A stretch of DNA of 64,000 nucleotides, taken from NCBI GenBank assembly GCA_030150045.1, contig JASLGM010000022.1, positions 1-64,000 on the forward strand, in the 5' to 3' direction. The position numbers and the translations under genes were made by a program. This document shows, piece by piece, positions 46,112-54,623 of the stretch (position 1 is its first letter; every line of letters begins with the position of its first letter). The notes beneath the pieces were generated by a model, which worked only from the letters and a program-made list of their open reading frames with translations, did no database searches and was not told the origin of the DNA. Source of the DNA: Taishania sp. GTDB taxonomy: Bacteria > Bacteroidota > Bacteroidia > Flavobacteriales_D > Crocinitomicaceae.

Positions 46112-46651
46112 TTACTTTCTTTCTGTATAGGCCTTTTTGTCAATTTTATACCAGTTATGCGGCACTTCATCGAGGAGAAATTGCTCAATATATTGGAAGC
46201 CTATTTTTTTTAGGATTTTGTTCGAACCTTCATTTTGACAATCGGCAATTGCATGGATTTCTTTCAAGCTGAGATGATCAAAACCATAGTCTAATGAAGC
46301 TAAGGCACTTTCCGTTGCAATTCCATTTCCCCAAAATTTTCTGTGAAGTCTATATCCAAGATCGTAATAATTTTTATGATTATTTACTTCTTTTGTGACA
46401 TATTCCAAACCTGTCCAACCGATGAAATCATTCGTTTTTTTGTCAATTATTGCCCAACGACCAACACCGTAATCCTCATATTGTTGATTTAGAAAACGAA
46501 TTATTTCGATGATTTCTTCTTTGTTTTTCACAGTTTTATTCGCCAAGTATTTATGGACTTCGGGATCGGTATGAAGTTCAAACATATCGTCCGTGTCTGT
46601 GGCTTGTATTTGTCGAATTATCAGTCTTTCCGTTTCTATAATTACTTTCAT
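46112..46651 (-). CDS. GNAT family N-acetyltransferase (RimJ-like)
   Basis: 179 residues. Starts IETERLIIRQIQATDTDDMFELHTDPEVHKYL, the RimJ/RimL-type N-terminus. The acetyl-CoA-binding core has YDLGYRLHRKFWGNGIATESALASLDYGFDHLSLKEIHAIADCQNEGSNKILKKIGF, where the R..G.G.A loop binds pyrophosphate and N..S..LKK.GF ends the fold. It acetylates an amino group of an unknown substrate. Same strand as the VOC gene, 107 bp apart. Confidence 0.87.
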   Translation of the reverse strand: MKVIIETERLIIRQIQATDTDDMFELHTDPEVHKYLANKTVKNKEEIIEIIRFLNQQYEDYGVGRWAIIDKKTNDFIGWTGLEYVTKEVNNHKNYYDLGYRLHRKFWGNGIATESALASLDYGFDHLSLKEIHAIADCQNEGSNKILKKIGFQYIEQFLLDEVPHNWYKIDKKAYTERK

Positions 46652-46859
46652 TGATTGGAATTTTTAACGGTTTTTCGTTTTATTTGCTGCTCTTTTGATG
46701 CTGAAAGTAATCTGCTATTATTTTCTGAAATTTATTTTCATAGACATACAATGAAGGCTATTTTATGTTGCTAATTTATGCAATATGTCGATAAGAATGT
46801 CATTTCATTTGTTTTAGATGAAGTTAAATAAGTGAAATGAATGGTTTGTTTTTTTTCTG

Positions 46860-46963
46860 GGGCGTATCCCTTCTCAAAGTAAACTTTGTGGAAGGGTCGG
46901 GCTATTCGTTTTATCTTTTGTTTCACTGCGTTCACAAAAGGATGCCACTGCTATCCCTTACGC
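46860..46963 (+). repeat. Element A, copy 7
   Basis: Stems CCCTTC / GAAGGG and TTTTGT..ACAAAA in the frame GGGCGTATCCC..GGGTCGGGCTATTCG..CACTGCTATCCCTTACGC. Followed by a linker (AGAAGGAAGTTTTTGGTAG) that is shared with copy 5. The bases before it (46652-46859) show no gene. Confidence 0.77.
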
Positions 46964-47013
46964 GGGGGTAAGTTTTTTAGAAGGAAGTTTTTGGTAGAAA
47001 AGAGGATCGTTTT

Positions 47014-47160
47014 CAAGCCAGGGCGGAGCGTGATAGCTAAACGAACGGCAAATGGTGTGAACGCTAGTTTGCCAATGCGACCAGAGGAAGCACTTGGTAA
47101 ACAGCTGGTGAACCGTTTTGCTGAAGTTTACTAAAACGCGTAGACCGTTAAGGCTACCAG
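47014..47160 (+). repeat. Element B, copy 4
   Basis: Closest to copy 3, with the pair GGCAAA / TTTGCC where copy 3 has GGTAAA / TTTACC, a compensated base-pair change. The 39-codon frame (KPGRSVIAKRT..NGVNASLP) is intact and ends AEVY then stop, with ~27 further conserved bases after the stop. Confidence 0.78.
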
Positions 47161-47183
47161 ATAAAAAACATGAAATGATGGAA

Positions 47184-47211
47184 TAAAAAAAGCCGCACTT
47201 TTCAGCGCGAC
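47184..47211 (-). terminator. Terminator of the hypothetical gene at 47238
   Basis: Minus strand GTCGCGCT GAAA AGTGCGGC (with G-T pairs), then seven T's. Confidence 0.65.
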
Positions 47212-47237
47212 TCTTTCGTAAGACAAAAAGAATAGGA

Positions 47238-47894
47238 TTACTTTTTGTTCAAAATTTCATCTTTCCAGATGAAGTATCTTTCGTCGTGGATTTGTTTGAT
47301 GATGTTGGCATAGGGTTTCGCCCAATAATTTTTGATGCCCATTCCACCAGGTTTACTTTCAAAAGTGTCTTGTAAGACGATTTCACGTGTATCCATGTCG
47401 ATAACAAGGAAGTGGATTTTTGCCAAATCGGTTGTTTTATTAAGGTATTCGGCAAAGAACAAGAGGCCTAAACCGTTAGAAATACCATAACGTTGTTGGT
47501 TGATGTGTTCTTGAATAAATTCTTTTGAATAGTTGGGCTCGTTAACTGCTTCGAGGTCTTCTGTAGGGGTCTTTTTATTGTTTTCGTTTACCCATTTTGT
47601 ATTGTATTCGATACGGTCTTTGCGCACCATTCCTTTGATGTCGTATTTACTTGGTTCGCGGATAATCATGCTGTTCCATTCTGGGAAAAATTCTAATTTC
47701 ATGTTGGTAGCAGATTTTGATCCGAAATCAGCAAATTGAGAAAATTGACCAATCAATTTTACTTGGCTGAAATCTATGCCTAACCATGTTATTTGTGATT
47801 CTGAAGCCTTGAAGAGGTCCTCAATTTTTGCTTGTGCTTGTACTTGCGTGATTCCCAAAAGGGCAATGAAGAAGGAAAATATAATTCTTTTCAT
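47238..47894 (-). CDS. Secreted protein of unknown function
   Basis: 218 residues. Signal peptide MKRIIFSFFIALLGITQVQAQ. The mature protein has ITWLGIDFSQVKLIGQFSQFADFG, IEYNTKWVNENNKK, EFIQEHINQQRYGISNGLGLLFFAEYLNKTTDLAKIHFLVIDMDTREIVLQDTFESKPGGMGIKNYWAKPYANIIKQIHDE. It looks like a single compact alpha/beta domain found in Bacteroidetes hypotheticals (periplasmic, without cysteines). No enzyme motif is recognised. Own terminator downstream. Confidence 0.75.
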   Translation of the reverse strand: MKRIIFSFFIALLGITQVQAQAKIEDLFKASESQITWLGIDFSQVKLIGQFSQFADFGSKSATNMKLEFFPEWNSMIIREPSKYDIKGMVRKDRIEYNTKWVNENNKKTPTEDLEAVNEPNYSKEFIQEHINQQRYGISNGLGLLFFAEYLNKTTDLAKIHFLVIDMDTREIVLQDTFESKPGGMGIKNYWAKPYANIIKQIHDERYFIWKDEILNKK

Positions 47895-47963
47895 GGGTTA
47901 TTGTCTTTGTATACTAAAGCTATGCAAAATGCATGCCTTTCTTCGAATTTAACAATTTTCTGA

Positions 47964-49199
47964 TTATTTAAAAGAGATCTTTTCAGGTTTTCGCATGTGT
48001 TTCTTGAAGATTTGATCTCTAAGGTATTCGTCCTCAAGGAAGATGATGTGTGGAACAACTTTTATTTTTGCCCTGCAATTTTGTGCTAATTCCTCTAGGT
48101 TTAGTTTGTTTTCAATGGATTTTGGAAGCAATACGGTTAAGGTGTCTTGACCGAGGTAGTCTTTAGCAACTTCTATTTTGTATAGAGGGATGCGTTTATC
48201 TTGGTCAAAAACGTCAAAAATGGTGTTTGGAAAAAGGGTTGTGCCTTTGAATTTAATCATTTGGTTTTTCCTGCCGATAATTGGACCTAGGCGAGGCGTA
48301 TTTCGACCACAAGGGCACTTTTCTGTGAGATATTTGGCTAAATCTCCGGTTTTATACCTGATTAATGGCATTCCTTGATTGTTTAAGTTGGTAATAACAA
48401 CTTCTCCAATTTCATTTGTTTCGACTTGATTTCCATGTTCATCAATTACTTCTAAATGCAATAGTTTATCAATAAGATGCCCACCTTTTTGCTGAGTACA
48501 TTCTGTAAAAGCGGCTCTCATTTCTGTTGATGCATAGGTTGAAAACAGATCTACATCCCATTGTGATTGAATTTGTTTTCCAAGTGTGTTTAGATGAAAA
48601 TCATTGGTACGTATAGGTTCCCCGATACACATAATTTTTGTGACTTTACTTAGTGTCCAATCAATGTTGTTTTCCTTGGCATAGGAGAGGAGAGAGAGGA
48701 TGAAACTAGGTACAGTTATGAGTGTGGTGACGTCGTTTTCAAAAATAGATTGCCATTGTAATTGTGGTACTCCTGGGCCAATTCGTATTATTCCAGCACC
48801 GATTTCTCTAGTACCTAAAAAGTAAGCAAGACCAGCCATAAATTGTCTATCCATGGTGGTCATAAGTTGTATAACGTCGTTTGCGTTGACCTCTAATTGT
48901 TTTAAAGATTGTGCTTCGTTGTAGGCTAAATTTTTCAGGTCATTTTCAGTTAGATAAACGGTAACAGGTTTTCCAGATGTTCCAGATGTTGTGGCATATT
49001 CGATCACCTCTGTTAATGAAACAGCTAAAAAATCTTTGTTGTAATTTGAGACGTCATCCTTTGTTGTAAAAGGGATTTTATTGAAATCAGTTTGAGTGAA
49101 ATCTGAATGGATATGTATGTTATGTAGTTGTTTTTGATAGAACGGTGTATTTTCTTTTGCGTAGGTAATTGCGTTAAGCAAGTCGTTTGCTATTTTCAT
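47964..49199 (-). CDS. PaaK-like adenylate-forming ligase
   Basis: 411 residues. The ANL P-loop is YATTSGTSGKPVTVYLTENDL. YASTEMRAAFTECTQQKGGHL is the A5-like motif, GEVVITNLNNQGMPLIRYKTGDLAKYL the A7 region, and CPCGRNTPRLGPIIGRKNQMIKFKGTTLFPNTIFDV the hinge. It is shorter and clearly different from the PaaK at 8.1 kb. It probably activates an aryl or alkyl carboxylate as CoA or carrier-protein thioester. It starts at the last base of the upstream C45 gene, so the two are one operon, with a phosphopantetheinyl transferase diverging nearby. Similar ligases occur in aryl-polyene and flexirubin clusters, which would be a reasonable role. Confidence 0.82.
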   Translation of the reverse strand: MKIANDLLNAITYAKENTPFYQKQLHNIHIHSDFTQTDFNKIPFTTKDDVSNYNKDFLAVSLTEVIEYATTSGTSGKPVTVYLTENDLKNLAYNEAQSLKQLEVNANDVIQLMTTMDRQFMAGLAYFLGTREIGAGIIRIGPGVPQLQWQSIFENDVTTLITVPSFILSLLSYAKENNIDWTLSKVTKIMCIGEPIRTNDFHLNTLGKQIQSQWDVDLFSTYASTEMRAAFTECTQQKGGHLIDKLLHLEVIDEHGNQVETNEIGEVVITNLNNQGMPLIRYKTGDLAKYLTEKCPCGRNTPRLGPIIGRKNQMIKFKGTTLFPNTIFDVFDQDKRIPLYKIEVAKDYLGQDTLTVLLPKSIENKLNLEELAQNCRAKIKVVPHIIFLEDEYLRDQIFKKHMRKPEKISFK

Positions 49200-50875
49200 T
49201 ATAGTTTGCTTTTACAATGGTCGATTAATTTCTGTAAATTTTCTTCTCCGTCTTTAGAAACTACTTTTTTTGTCAATGCTTTTTCGAATTGAGCGATGGC
49301 TTTTGAATAGTCTTCTTTTTTCTTAAAGTATAAGCCAAGCATTTCATAAGTGACATATGATTCTGAATTGGATTGAACGAAAGATGCTATTTGTGAATCT
49401 GTTAAGTTTAGTTTAGATTTTCCGTTTAAAAAAGCACTTATTTCACTTTTTTGATTTTTGTAATCTTCGAAATGTTGATAAGCTTTGCTCTTTAAAAAAG
49501 GGTCTTCCTCAATAATTTGATCGTATACGTGTTTTTTCTGATGGATGGATTTTTTGAGGTTGAGTCCAATGTACTCGCCTAATTGATAGGGAGTGGTGGA
49601 AACAAAAAATAAGGATGTGTGTGGTTGAATGATAACACTGTGGTGTGCCAAAAGTTGATTGATTGCTCTTGGATTTCCCATTCCAAGTGAGTCACCATAA
49701 ACGTCTTTTTGATCTCTAAGTATATTTGCTGCTGTTTGTGCTGTCAGCGAAGTCTGTGATTGAAGTAGTGTATTTGTACGATCAAAACGATATTTAGAAT
49801 CACTGTTCATAATATTAGATGAGTTGGCTTCATCTTTTTTATAGGTGTCTGATTGATAATGATTGGCACATGTTAATGTATTTCCATCCATTTCTTTTAC
49901 ACCGAATTTATTGGGTGAAATTTCAATAATAACAGCTTTGTTTTCTTTTCCAGAACTTACAAGTATACTTTCAGAAACAAATACTTGTCTTTTTTTAGCA
50001 ATTGCAATGGCTTCATCTACGTTTTTAGCATATTGTAAAATCTCTCTTGCTAATAAGCCAATAGGCATTTTTGCTGCTGTTGGTAGATCTGATTTTGCAG
50101 CATTTATGGTTACACTAATTTCCTTTTCATTTAAGCCTGAAGATACTCCCATATATCCTGCCCATGTAACAGAGGTAAATGCATATCCTGACGATGGACG
50201 CATGATCAGTATCATTTTATTTTTAGCAAAGTCGTCACCGACGTAAAAATCGAAATTTCGACCAACAAGAATGGATTTGTCTTCACTCTTTTCGTTACGT
50301 ACAGCGAAGGAAGTGCAACCTACCACACTGTAATCGTTTAGTGCATGTCCCATGTCGTGTGCGGCGTGGTAATTTAGAATACGACTGTATTTTGATCCGA
50401 TGTAATCGTATTTATCACTAAAGTATTTAGATATGCCAAAGATTTCTGATTGAAATTCTAACGGGAGGTAATTGGGAATGTCTGAGTTAAAATAAGACAC
50501 GATTATTTTCAAGACATTTTGGAAAAATCCTTTTGGAACAAATTCATTTATTGAAGCAACGAATACCTCTTCTTGATGTTCGGATAGCTCTTTGGACAAG
50601 GAACCATAGATTAAACCACGTTGGTACGGTGTTCCTTCAACATACATTTCCCAAATGCCTTTGTCATTTAGCTTTAAATAGTTGTCACCTATAGCATAAT
50701 AATTATCTGCAATTTGTACCCTTTCAGGAATGGATAGGGGTGTTACTTTTGGTTCTTTTATTGTTGCTTTATGAACAACATATATAAAGAAGGAAATACT
50801 TATGAAAAGAAAAACTTCAAGAGGGATTAAGAATAATCCTCTCAGAATATTGAGCCATTTTTGTTTCAATTTCAA
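49199..50875 (-). CDS. C45-family acyl-CoA:6-APA acyltransferase-like protein
   Basis: 558 residues. N-terminal TM at ~14-35 (GLFLIPLEVFLFISISFFIYVV). The Ntn-hydrolase domain has EMYVEGTPYQRGLIYGSL, YHAAHDMGHALNDYSVVGCTSFAVRN with the expected nucleophile Cys after the autocleavage site (GCTS), ILVGRNFDF, GYMGVSSGLNEKEISVTINAA and TCANHYQS. A TPR-like pair lies at the C-terminus (YVTYEMLGLYFKKKEDYSKAIAQFEKAL). Membrane-anchored, facing the periplasm. The start is a TTG at 50875; a stop lies just upstream in frame, and a -7 box lies at 50893-50900. Overlaps the downstream ligase gene by 1 bp. Confidence 0.85.
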   Translation of the reverse strand: MKLKQKWLNILRGLFLIPLEVFLFISISFFIYVVHKATIKEPKVTPLSIPERVQIADNYYAIGDNYLKLNDKGIWEMYVEGTPYQRGLIYGSLSKELSEHQEEVFVASINEFVPKGFFQNVLKIIVSYFNSDIPNYLPLEFQSEIFGISKYFSDKYDYIGSKYSRILNYHAAHDMGHALNDYSVVGCTSFAVRNEKSEDKSILVGRNFDFYVGDDFAKNKMILIMRPSSGYAFTSVTWAGYMGVSSGLNEKEISVTINAAKSDLPTAAKMPIGLLAREILQYAKNVDEAIAIAKKRQVFVSESILVSSGKENKAVIIEISPNKFGVKEMDGNTLTCANHYQSDTYKKDEANSSNIMNSDSKYRFDRTNTLLQSQTSLTAQTAANILRDQKDVYGDSLGMGNPRAINQLLAHHSVIIQPHTSLFFVSTTPYQLGEYIGLNLKKSIHQKKHVYDQIIEEDPFLKSKAYQHFEDYKNQKSEISAFLNGKSKLNLTDSQIASFVQSNSESYVTYEMLGLYFKKKEDYSKAIAQFEKALTKKVVSKDGEENLQKLIDHCKSKL

Positions 50876-50892
50876 CTATATTTGATTGATAA

Positions 50893-50900
50893 CAAATATA
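50893..50900 (-). promoter_or_regulatory. -7 box (TATATTTG) for the C45-ligase operon
   Basis: Perfect TAnnTTTG on the minus strand, 17 bases before the TTG start, in the short gap between divergent genes. Confidence 0.5.
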
Positions 50901-50919
50901 ATTAAATCCAAGTAAATCG

Positions 50920-51468
50920 ATGTATGAAATAGTATTTCAAGCGAAAAAGGAAGAAGTGGACGTTTTTTTGCTTCGTCGACTAGACTACTTTGAACTTTTA
51001 GCGAAAGGATTTTCGAAAAGAGATATGGAAAAAGGAGGGGTACAACAAATGTTAGATGCCTTAGGATATGAAAAGCCTTTAAAGTATAATGCCCTTGGCA
51101 AACCTTTTTTAGCTGAAGTGTATCAAAAGGAGATTTCTATTTCACATCGGAAAGAGTTTATTGCTATGGCTTTTTCAAAGGATAGTATTGGAGTAGATGT
51201 TGAAGGTCAAAACATGAATTTATCTCAGCAAAAGGAGTATTTTATGTGTGCCGAAGAAATACAAACGAATTGGTCGGATTGGGAATTATTATTGATTTGG
51301 TCTGCAAAGGAGGCGTTATATAAAAAGTTAGGAGGAGTTGATCTAAAACCTCAATCTGATTTTGTTGTTTCAAGAAGTGGGAGTGATTATATCATTTCTC
51401 ATGGATCAAATGTAACTAAGATTGAATATGTTCTTTTTCAAAAAGATTGGATTTTAACATGGGTATAA
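50920..51468 (+). CDS. 4'-phosphopantetheinyl transferase superfamily protein
   Basis: 182 residues. Sfp-type motifs are NALGKPFL, ISISHRKEFIAMAFS, IGVDVE (metal-binding Asp and Glu) and WSAKEALYKKLGG. It transfers phosphopantetheine from CoA to carrier proteins. It diverges from the C45/ligase pair, a grouping typical of polyketide-like pigment clusters, although no ketosynthase or carrier protein is visible here. It may instead be the general holo-ACP synthase of the cell. Terminated by the strong hairpin at 51470. Confidence 0.87.
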   Translation: MYEIVFQAKKEEVDVFLLRRLDYFELLAKGFSKRDMEKGGVQQMLDALGYEKPLKYNALGKPFLAEVYQKEISISHRKEFIAMAFSKDSIGVDVEGQNMNLSQQKEYFMCAEEIQTNWSDWELLLIWSAKEALYKKLGGVDLKPQSDFVVSRSGSDYIISHGSNVTKIEYVLFQKDWILTWV

Positions 51469-51469
51469 A

Positions 51470-51504
51470 AAAAGCCCCAATTGCATCGTGCAATTGGGGC
51501 TTTA
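51470..51504. terminator. Strong bidirectional terminator
   Basis: AAAGCCCCAATTGCA / TGCAATTGGGGCTTT with loop TCG, flanked by A's and T's. Shared by the convergent transferase and protease genes. Confidence 0.9.
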
Positions 51505-51518
51505 TCATATTAACTCTT

Positions 51519-53855
51519 TTATTGAAGTACTATCGTTTTCATGATTACACCATTTTCGGTTGAAACTTTGAAAAGGTATTTTCCAGAGGACAAATGTTGT
51601 AAATCTATTGTTTGCTTGTTTTGCTCTAATTTTCCTGATGTAACTTTTCTACCTGTTATATCTAACACATCAAAATCTGCTTGTTCTGTTTTTTCATTCC
51701 AATCTACAATGAATTTTCCATTTGAAGGATTGGGATAGATGTTTAGTTCAACAAGATCCATCGAGTGGGTTGAAACATTTGTTTCTACACAGAAGTTATG
51801 ACTTTTTGTAGCTCCAAAATTTGGTTGCAGCATGGTTACATAAGCCTGAGATTGTCCATTTGTTATGGAATAAGAACCATTTATTGGACATCCGTAAGGT
51901 ACAGCTTCAAGACCATCTCTCCCTTGATCAAAAATAGTAAAAATGTAACAACCGTTATTAAGACATGTATTCACTGTTATTAATGAACTTTGGGGATATT
52001 TTGAACTATGGTTTCTATCGTAAGTTCCCGTTTGATTTTCACCAGGTACTGTGATGTTTCCTCCTTTTTCGACTACTACGTTATTAATGTCTTTAATTTG
52101 CCACCTGGTTTCTTCGGAGTAACAATCGGTTAATATTTCAATTTTTATTTCATTTGGTTTATTATCAACAATCATTGATTTCGTTTGGCTGTCATTACTC
52201 GTGTTTTCATCTGCTTGGCCGTTTGGTAAACTTGTTTCAAAAGTTAATGTATGCGATCCAAATGCTAATGAAATGGAAGGTAAATCTACGTTAACTGTGT
52301 TATTTGTAGCTAAATTGCCATTCCAATTATACGTATTAACGACCGTTCCGTTTACTTTAGATAAGATTTGTACTGAAGTAAGATTTGCAGAACCATAGTT
52401 TTTTAAAACTACTTTCGGAATGATTGAAGAGGTGCAAATTTTATCAGTTGATGGCGAAGAAATATTTTGGATACCAGCATTGTTTACAGTTGCGCTATTT
52501 TTAGGGTCATATCCATTTAGTGTATTTGCTTGAATATTATATGGATCAAGCCAGTGTTTTAGTTGACTGTCAATATTTGGGGAGTCTTCCCAAGATTTGA
52601 AAACAGCCCCATATGCATCATAACCAGATAAATTAGAGCATCCTGCATTTCCTCCCCAAAGTTGTCCAATGATTAAACCTTCTTGGTTGAAGAGGGGAGA
52701 TCCGGATGATCCACGCTCAGTTGTTGTATTTCTATCCCATACTACTCTCCATGTATTGTTTGCAATAGAGTTGTAAGAATGGATTGTTGGAGGATTATCA
52801 TCGAAAGAGATCTTTTTTATGTCTCCACTTGGATGATGAACGCTTACTGCAGCTGTATGTTGATTCTGAGTGCGATCCCATCCAGCAAAATAGGTGTTGT
52901 AATTTAGTGGGACAGTATTGTTTTCAAGACCTCCTGTAATTTCAACTAAGCAGAAATCTGATTCATATTTTCTAGCGCGAAGTGTCGCCCCGCTAAGTGA
53001 ATTGTAAGAAGGGGAAGAGTTTGGTTGTTGACAGGTGCTAGATTGCCAGTTGAACCTGAAAACCCAGCTCGTAGGATTTGAATAACAGTGATTTGCTGTT
53101 AAAACGTAAGGCTTACCATCGTTGTTTGTATTGTTAATCATTGCCCCAGAACAAAACCCTGAACCATTAACACCGCCTGAAACGAGCATGACAGCACTTC
53201 TAATTTGATTCTCCCAAGGTAATCCATCGGCACAAGCAACATTCATATTACATGTGCCTGATGAACGAAATGCTTTTTCTTGGAATTCTTCAGCTGTTCG
53301 ATATCCATGTCCAATCATATTAATAGCTAATGAAAAAGGCTTTGTTAAGTTTTCTGGGCTGATGTAATATTCAATAATAGCTTCGTCACCAGGGATTAAT
53401 TCTGTGCCAAGTTCACCTTTATATACATGGTTTTCATTGAAAGATCCTAGAACAAAAGTTTTTTCAGGGTTATACAAAAAGAGTTCGTTTCCTTTAGGCA
53501 GTTGTATTTCTTTTAGGAAAAAATTCAAAGTAAGAGCATTTAAACTCTTGATATTGATTTGCCAAATTTTGCCACCATTCCTTAGGTTTGACCATGTTCC
53601 TGAATTGTTCATGTTTATGGATGAGATGTGGTTGTAAGCGAATCTCCAAGGACCTGATTTATCCAAATCAGTTTGTTCATCTTCTAATCTTAATTCTACA
53701 ATGTTAGGTGTAGGAAGTTTAACTTTCGTAATCATGTTTTGAGAATCTTGAGTTTCCGAAAATGATTTAGGATAACCACCGTTACCTTGATTTTGACCTA
53801 TTGAGAAAAAACAAAAGGATAATAGTAAAAAGCTGAGGAATAATTTTATTTTCAT
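51519..53855 (-). CDS. Trypsin-like serine endopeptidase with T9SS type A sorting domain
   Basis: 778 residues. Signal peptide (MKIKLFLSFLLLSFCFFSIGQ). An N-terminal prodomain comes before ~residue 200. The S1-type catalytic domain has YVLTANHCYSN (His256), SDFCLVEI (Asp300) and ERGSSGSPLFNQEG (Ser386). It resembles lysyl endopeptidase-like secreted proteases, with several cysteines around the site. Next come a CARDB-like Ig domain (IIPKVVLKNYGSANLTSVQ..) and a further beta domain. The C-terminal ~75 residues are a T9SS type A domain (LNIYPNPSNGKFIVDW..FDVLDITGRKV..LSSGKYLFKVS). Secreted or surface-bound protease. Confidence 0.92.
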   Translation of the reverse strand: MKIKLFLSFLLLSFCFFSIGQNQGNGGYPKSFSETQDSQNMITKVKLPTPNIVELRLEDEQTDLDKSGPWRFAYNHISSINMNNSGTWSNLRNGGKIWQINIKSLNALTLNFFLKEIQLPKGNELFLYNPEKTFVLGSFNENHVYKGELGTELIPGDEAIIEYYISPENLTKPFSLAINMIGHGYRTAEEFQEKAFRSSGTCNMNVACADGLPWENQIRSAVMLVSGGVNGSGFCSGAMINNTNNDGKPYVLTANHCYSNPTSWVFRFNWQSSTCQQPNSSPSYNSLSGATLRARKYESDFCLVEITGGLENNTVPLNYNTYFAGWDRTQNQHTAAVSVHHPSGDIKKISFDDNPPTIHSYNSIANNTWRVVWDRNTTTERGSSGSPLFNQEGLIIGQLWGGNAGCSNLSGYDAYGAVFKSWEDSPNIDSQLKHWLDPYNIQANTLNGYDPKNSATVNNAGIQNISSPSTDKICTSSIIPKVVLKNYGSANLTSVQILSKVNGTVVNTYNWNGNLATNNTVNVDLPSISLAFGSHTLTFETSLPNGQADENTSNDSQTKSMIVDNKPNEIKIEILTDCYSEETRWQIKDINNVVVEKGGNITVPGENQTGTYDRNHSSKYPQSSLITVNTCLNNGCYIFTIFDQGRDGLEAVPYGCPINGSYSITNGQSQAYVTMLQPNFGATKSHNFCVETNVSTHSMDLVELNIYPNPSNGKFIVDWNEKTEQADFDVLDITGRKVTSGKLEQNKQTIDLQHLSSGKYLFKVSTENGVIMKTIVLQ

Positions 53856-54071
53856 CTATTCTTGCGAATTAGTTTAACGTAAATATAACACTAAATAATT
53901 AAGTGTGTTTTTTGTAGTTGGTAAGGAATATATAAGGAATCTTTATTTCATTGAGTAAGGGGGATATCTTCGGAATCCAGCGATATAAATAACATATATT
54001 TAGATATTTTTCTTTTTAAAGGGAATGAGTTTCGTTAAAAAATCGGATATTGCACTCATATTCTTAATAAA

Positions 54072-54557
54072 ATGAAAATTACAACAAATTCAGTTGTTTC
54101 TTTAGACTATACGTTAAAAAACAACAATGGTGAAGTATTAGATTCATCAAACGGACGTGAGCCATTGGTTTATTTACATGGAGTTGGTGCATTGATTCCG
54201 GGATTAGAAAACGAAATCGAAGGATTAGAAAAAGGCGCAACAAAAAATGTAGTTGTTCAACCTGAAAACGGATACGGAACACGTAGTGAAGAGTTATTAC
54301 ATGTTGTTCCTACTAGCGGATTCCAAGGTGATATCAACGAATTGCAAATAGGGATGCAAGTTCAATTAGATACAGAGCAAGGACCTGCTATTGCGACAAT
54401 TGCAAAAGTAGAAACAGAAGAAGTAACTTTAGATTTAAACCATCCTTTAGCAGGAGAGGTTTTAAATTTCGATATTTCTGTAGTTGATGTACGTCTTGCG
54501 ACGCCAGACGAAATTGCTCATGGACACGTTCACGGAGCTGGAGGTCATCACCATTAA
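54072..54557 (+). CDS. slyD: FKBP-type peptidyl-prolyl isomerase SlyD-like
   Basis: 161 residues. FKBP core VSLDYTLKNNNGEVLDSSNGREPLVYLHGVGALIPGLENEIEGLEKGATKNVVVQPENGYG, interrupted by the IF (insert-in-flap) chaperone domain (residues ~70-125), then HPLAGEVLNFDISVVDVR. The C-terminus ends in a short His-rich metal-binding tail (HGHVHGAGGHHH). Acts as cytoplasmic folding catalyst and chaperone and may bind nickel. Single gene between divergent and convergent neighbours. Confidence 0.94.
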   Translation: MKITTNSVVSLDYTLKNNNGEVLDSSNGREPLVYLHGVGALIPGLENEIEGLEKGATKNVVVQPENGYGTRSEELLHVVPTSGFQGDINELQIGMQVQLDTEQGPAIATIAKVETEEVTLDLNHPLAGEVLNFDISVVDVRLATPDEIAHGHVHGAGGHHH

Positions 54558-54568
54558 CATTAAATAAT

Positions 54569-54615
54569 AAGAAACAAAAAAGGGAGCCTAATTTAGACTC
54601 CCTTTTTTGTTTCTT
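54569..54615. terminator. Bidirectional terminator, 18-bp perfect stem
   Basis: AAGAAACAAAAAAGGGAG and its exact complement around an 11-nt loop. Shared by slyD (plus) and the OmpA-family operon (minus). Confidence 0.9.
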
Positions 54616-54623
54616 ATTTGTTC

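Noticed and set aside
46886..47134. 82-residue frame across element A copy 7 and element B copy 4 (similar frames at 2952-3305, 16723-16968, 16866-17066)
   Set aside because: They run through hairpin repeats and would start in unrelated sequence. The repeated tail is treated as element B rather than as a gene.
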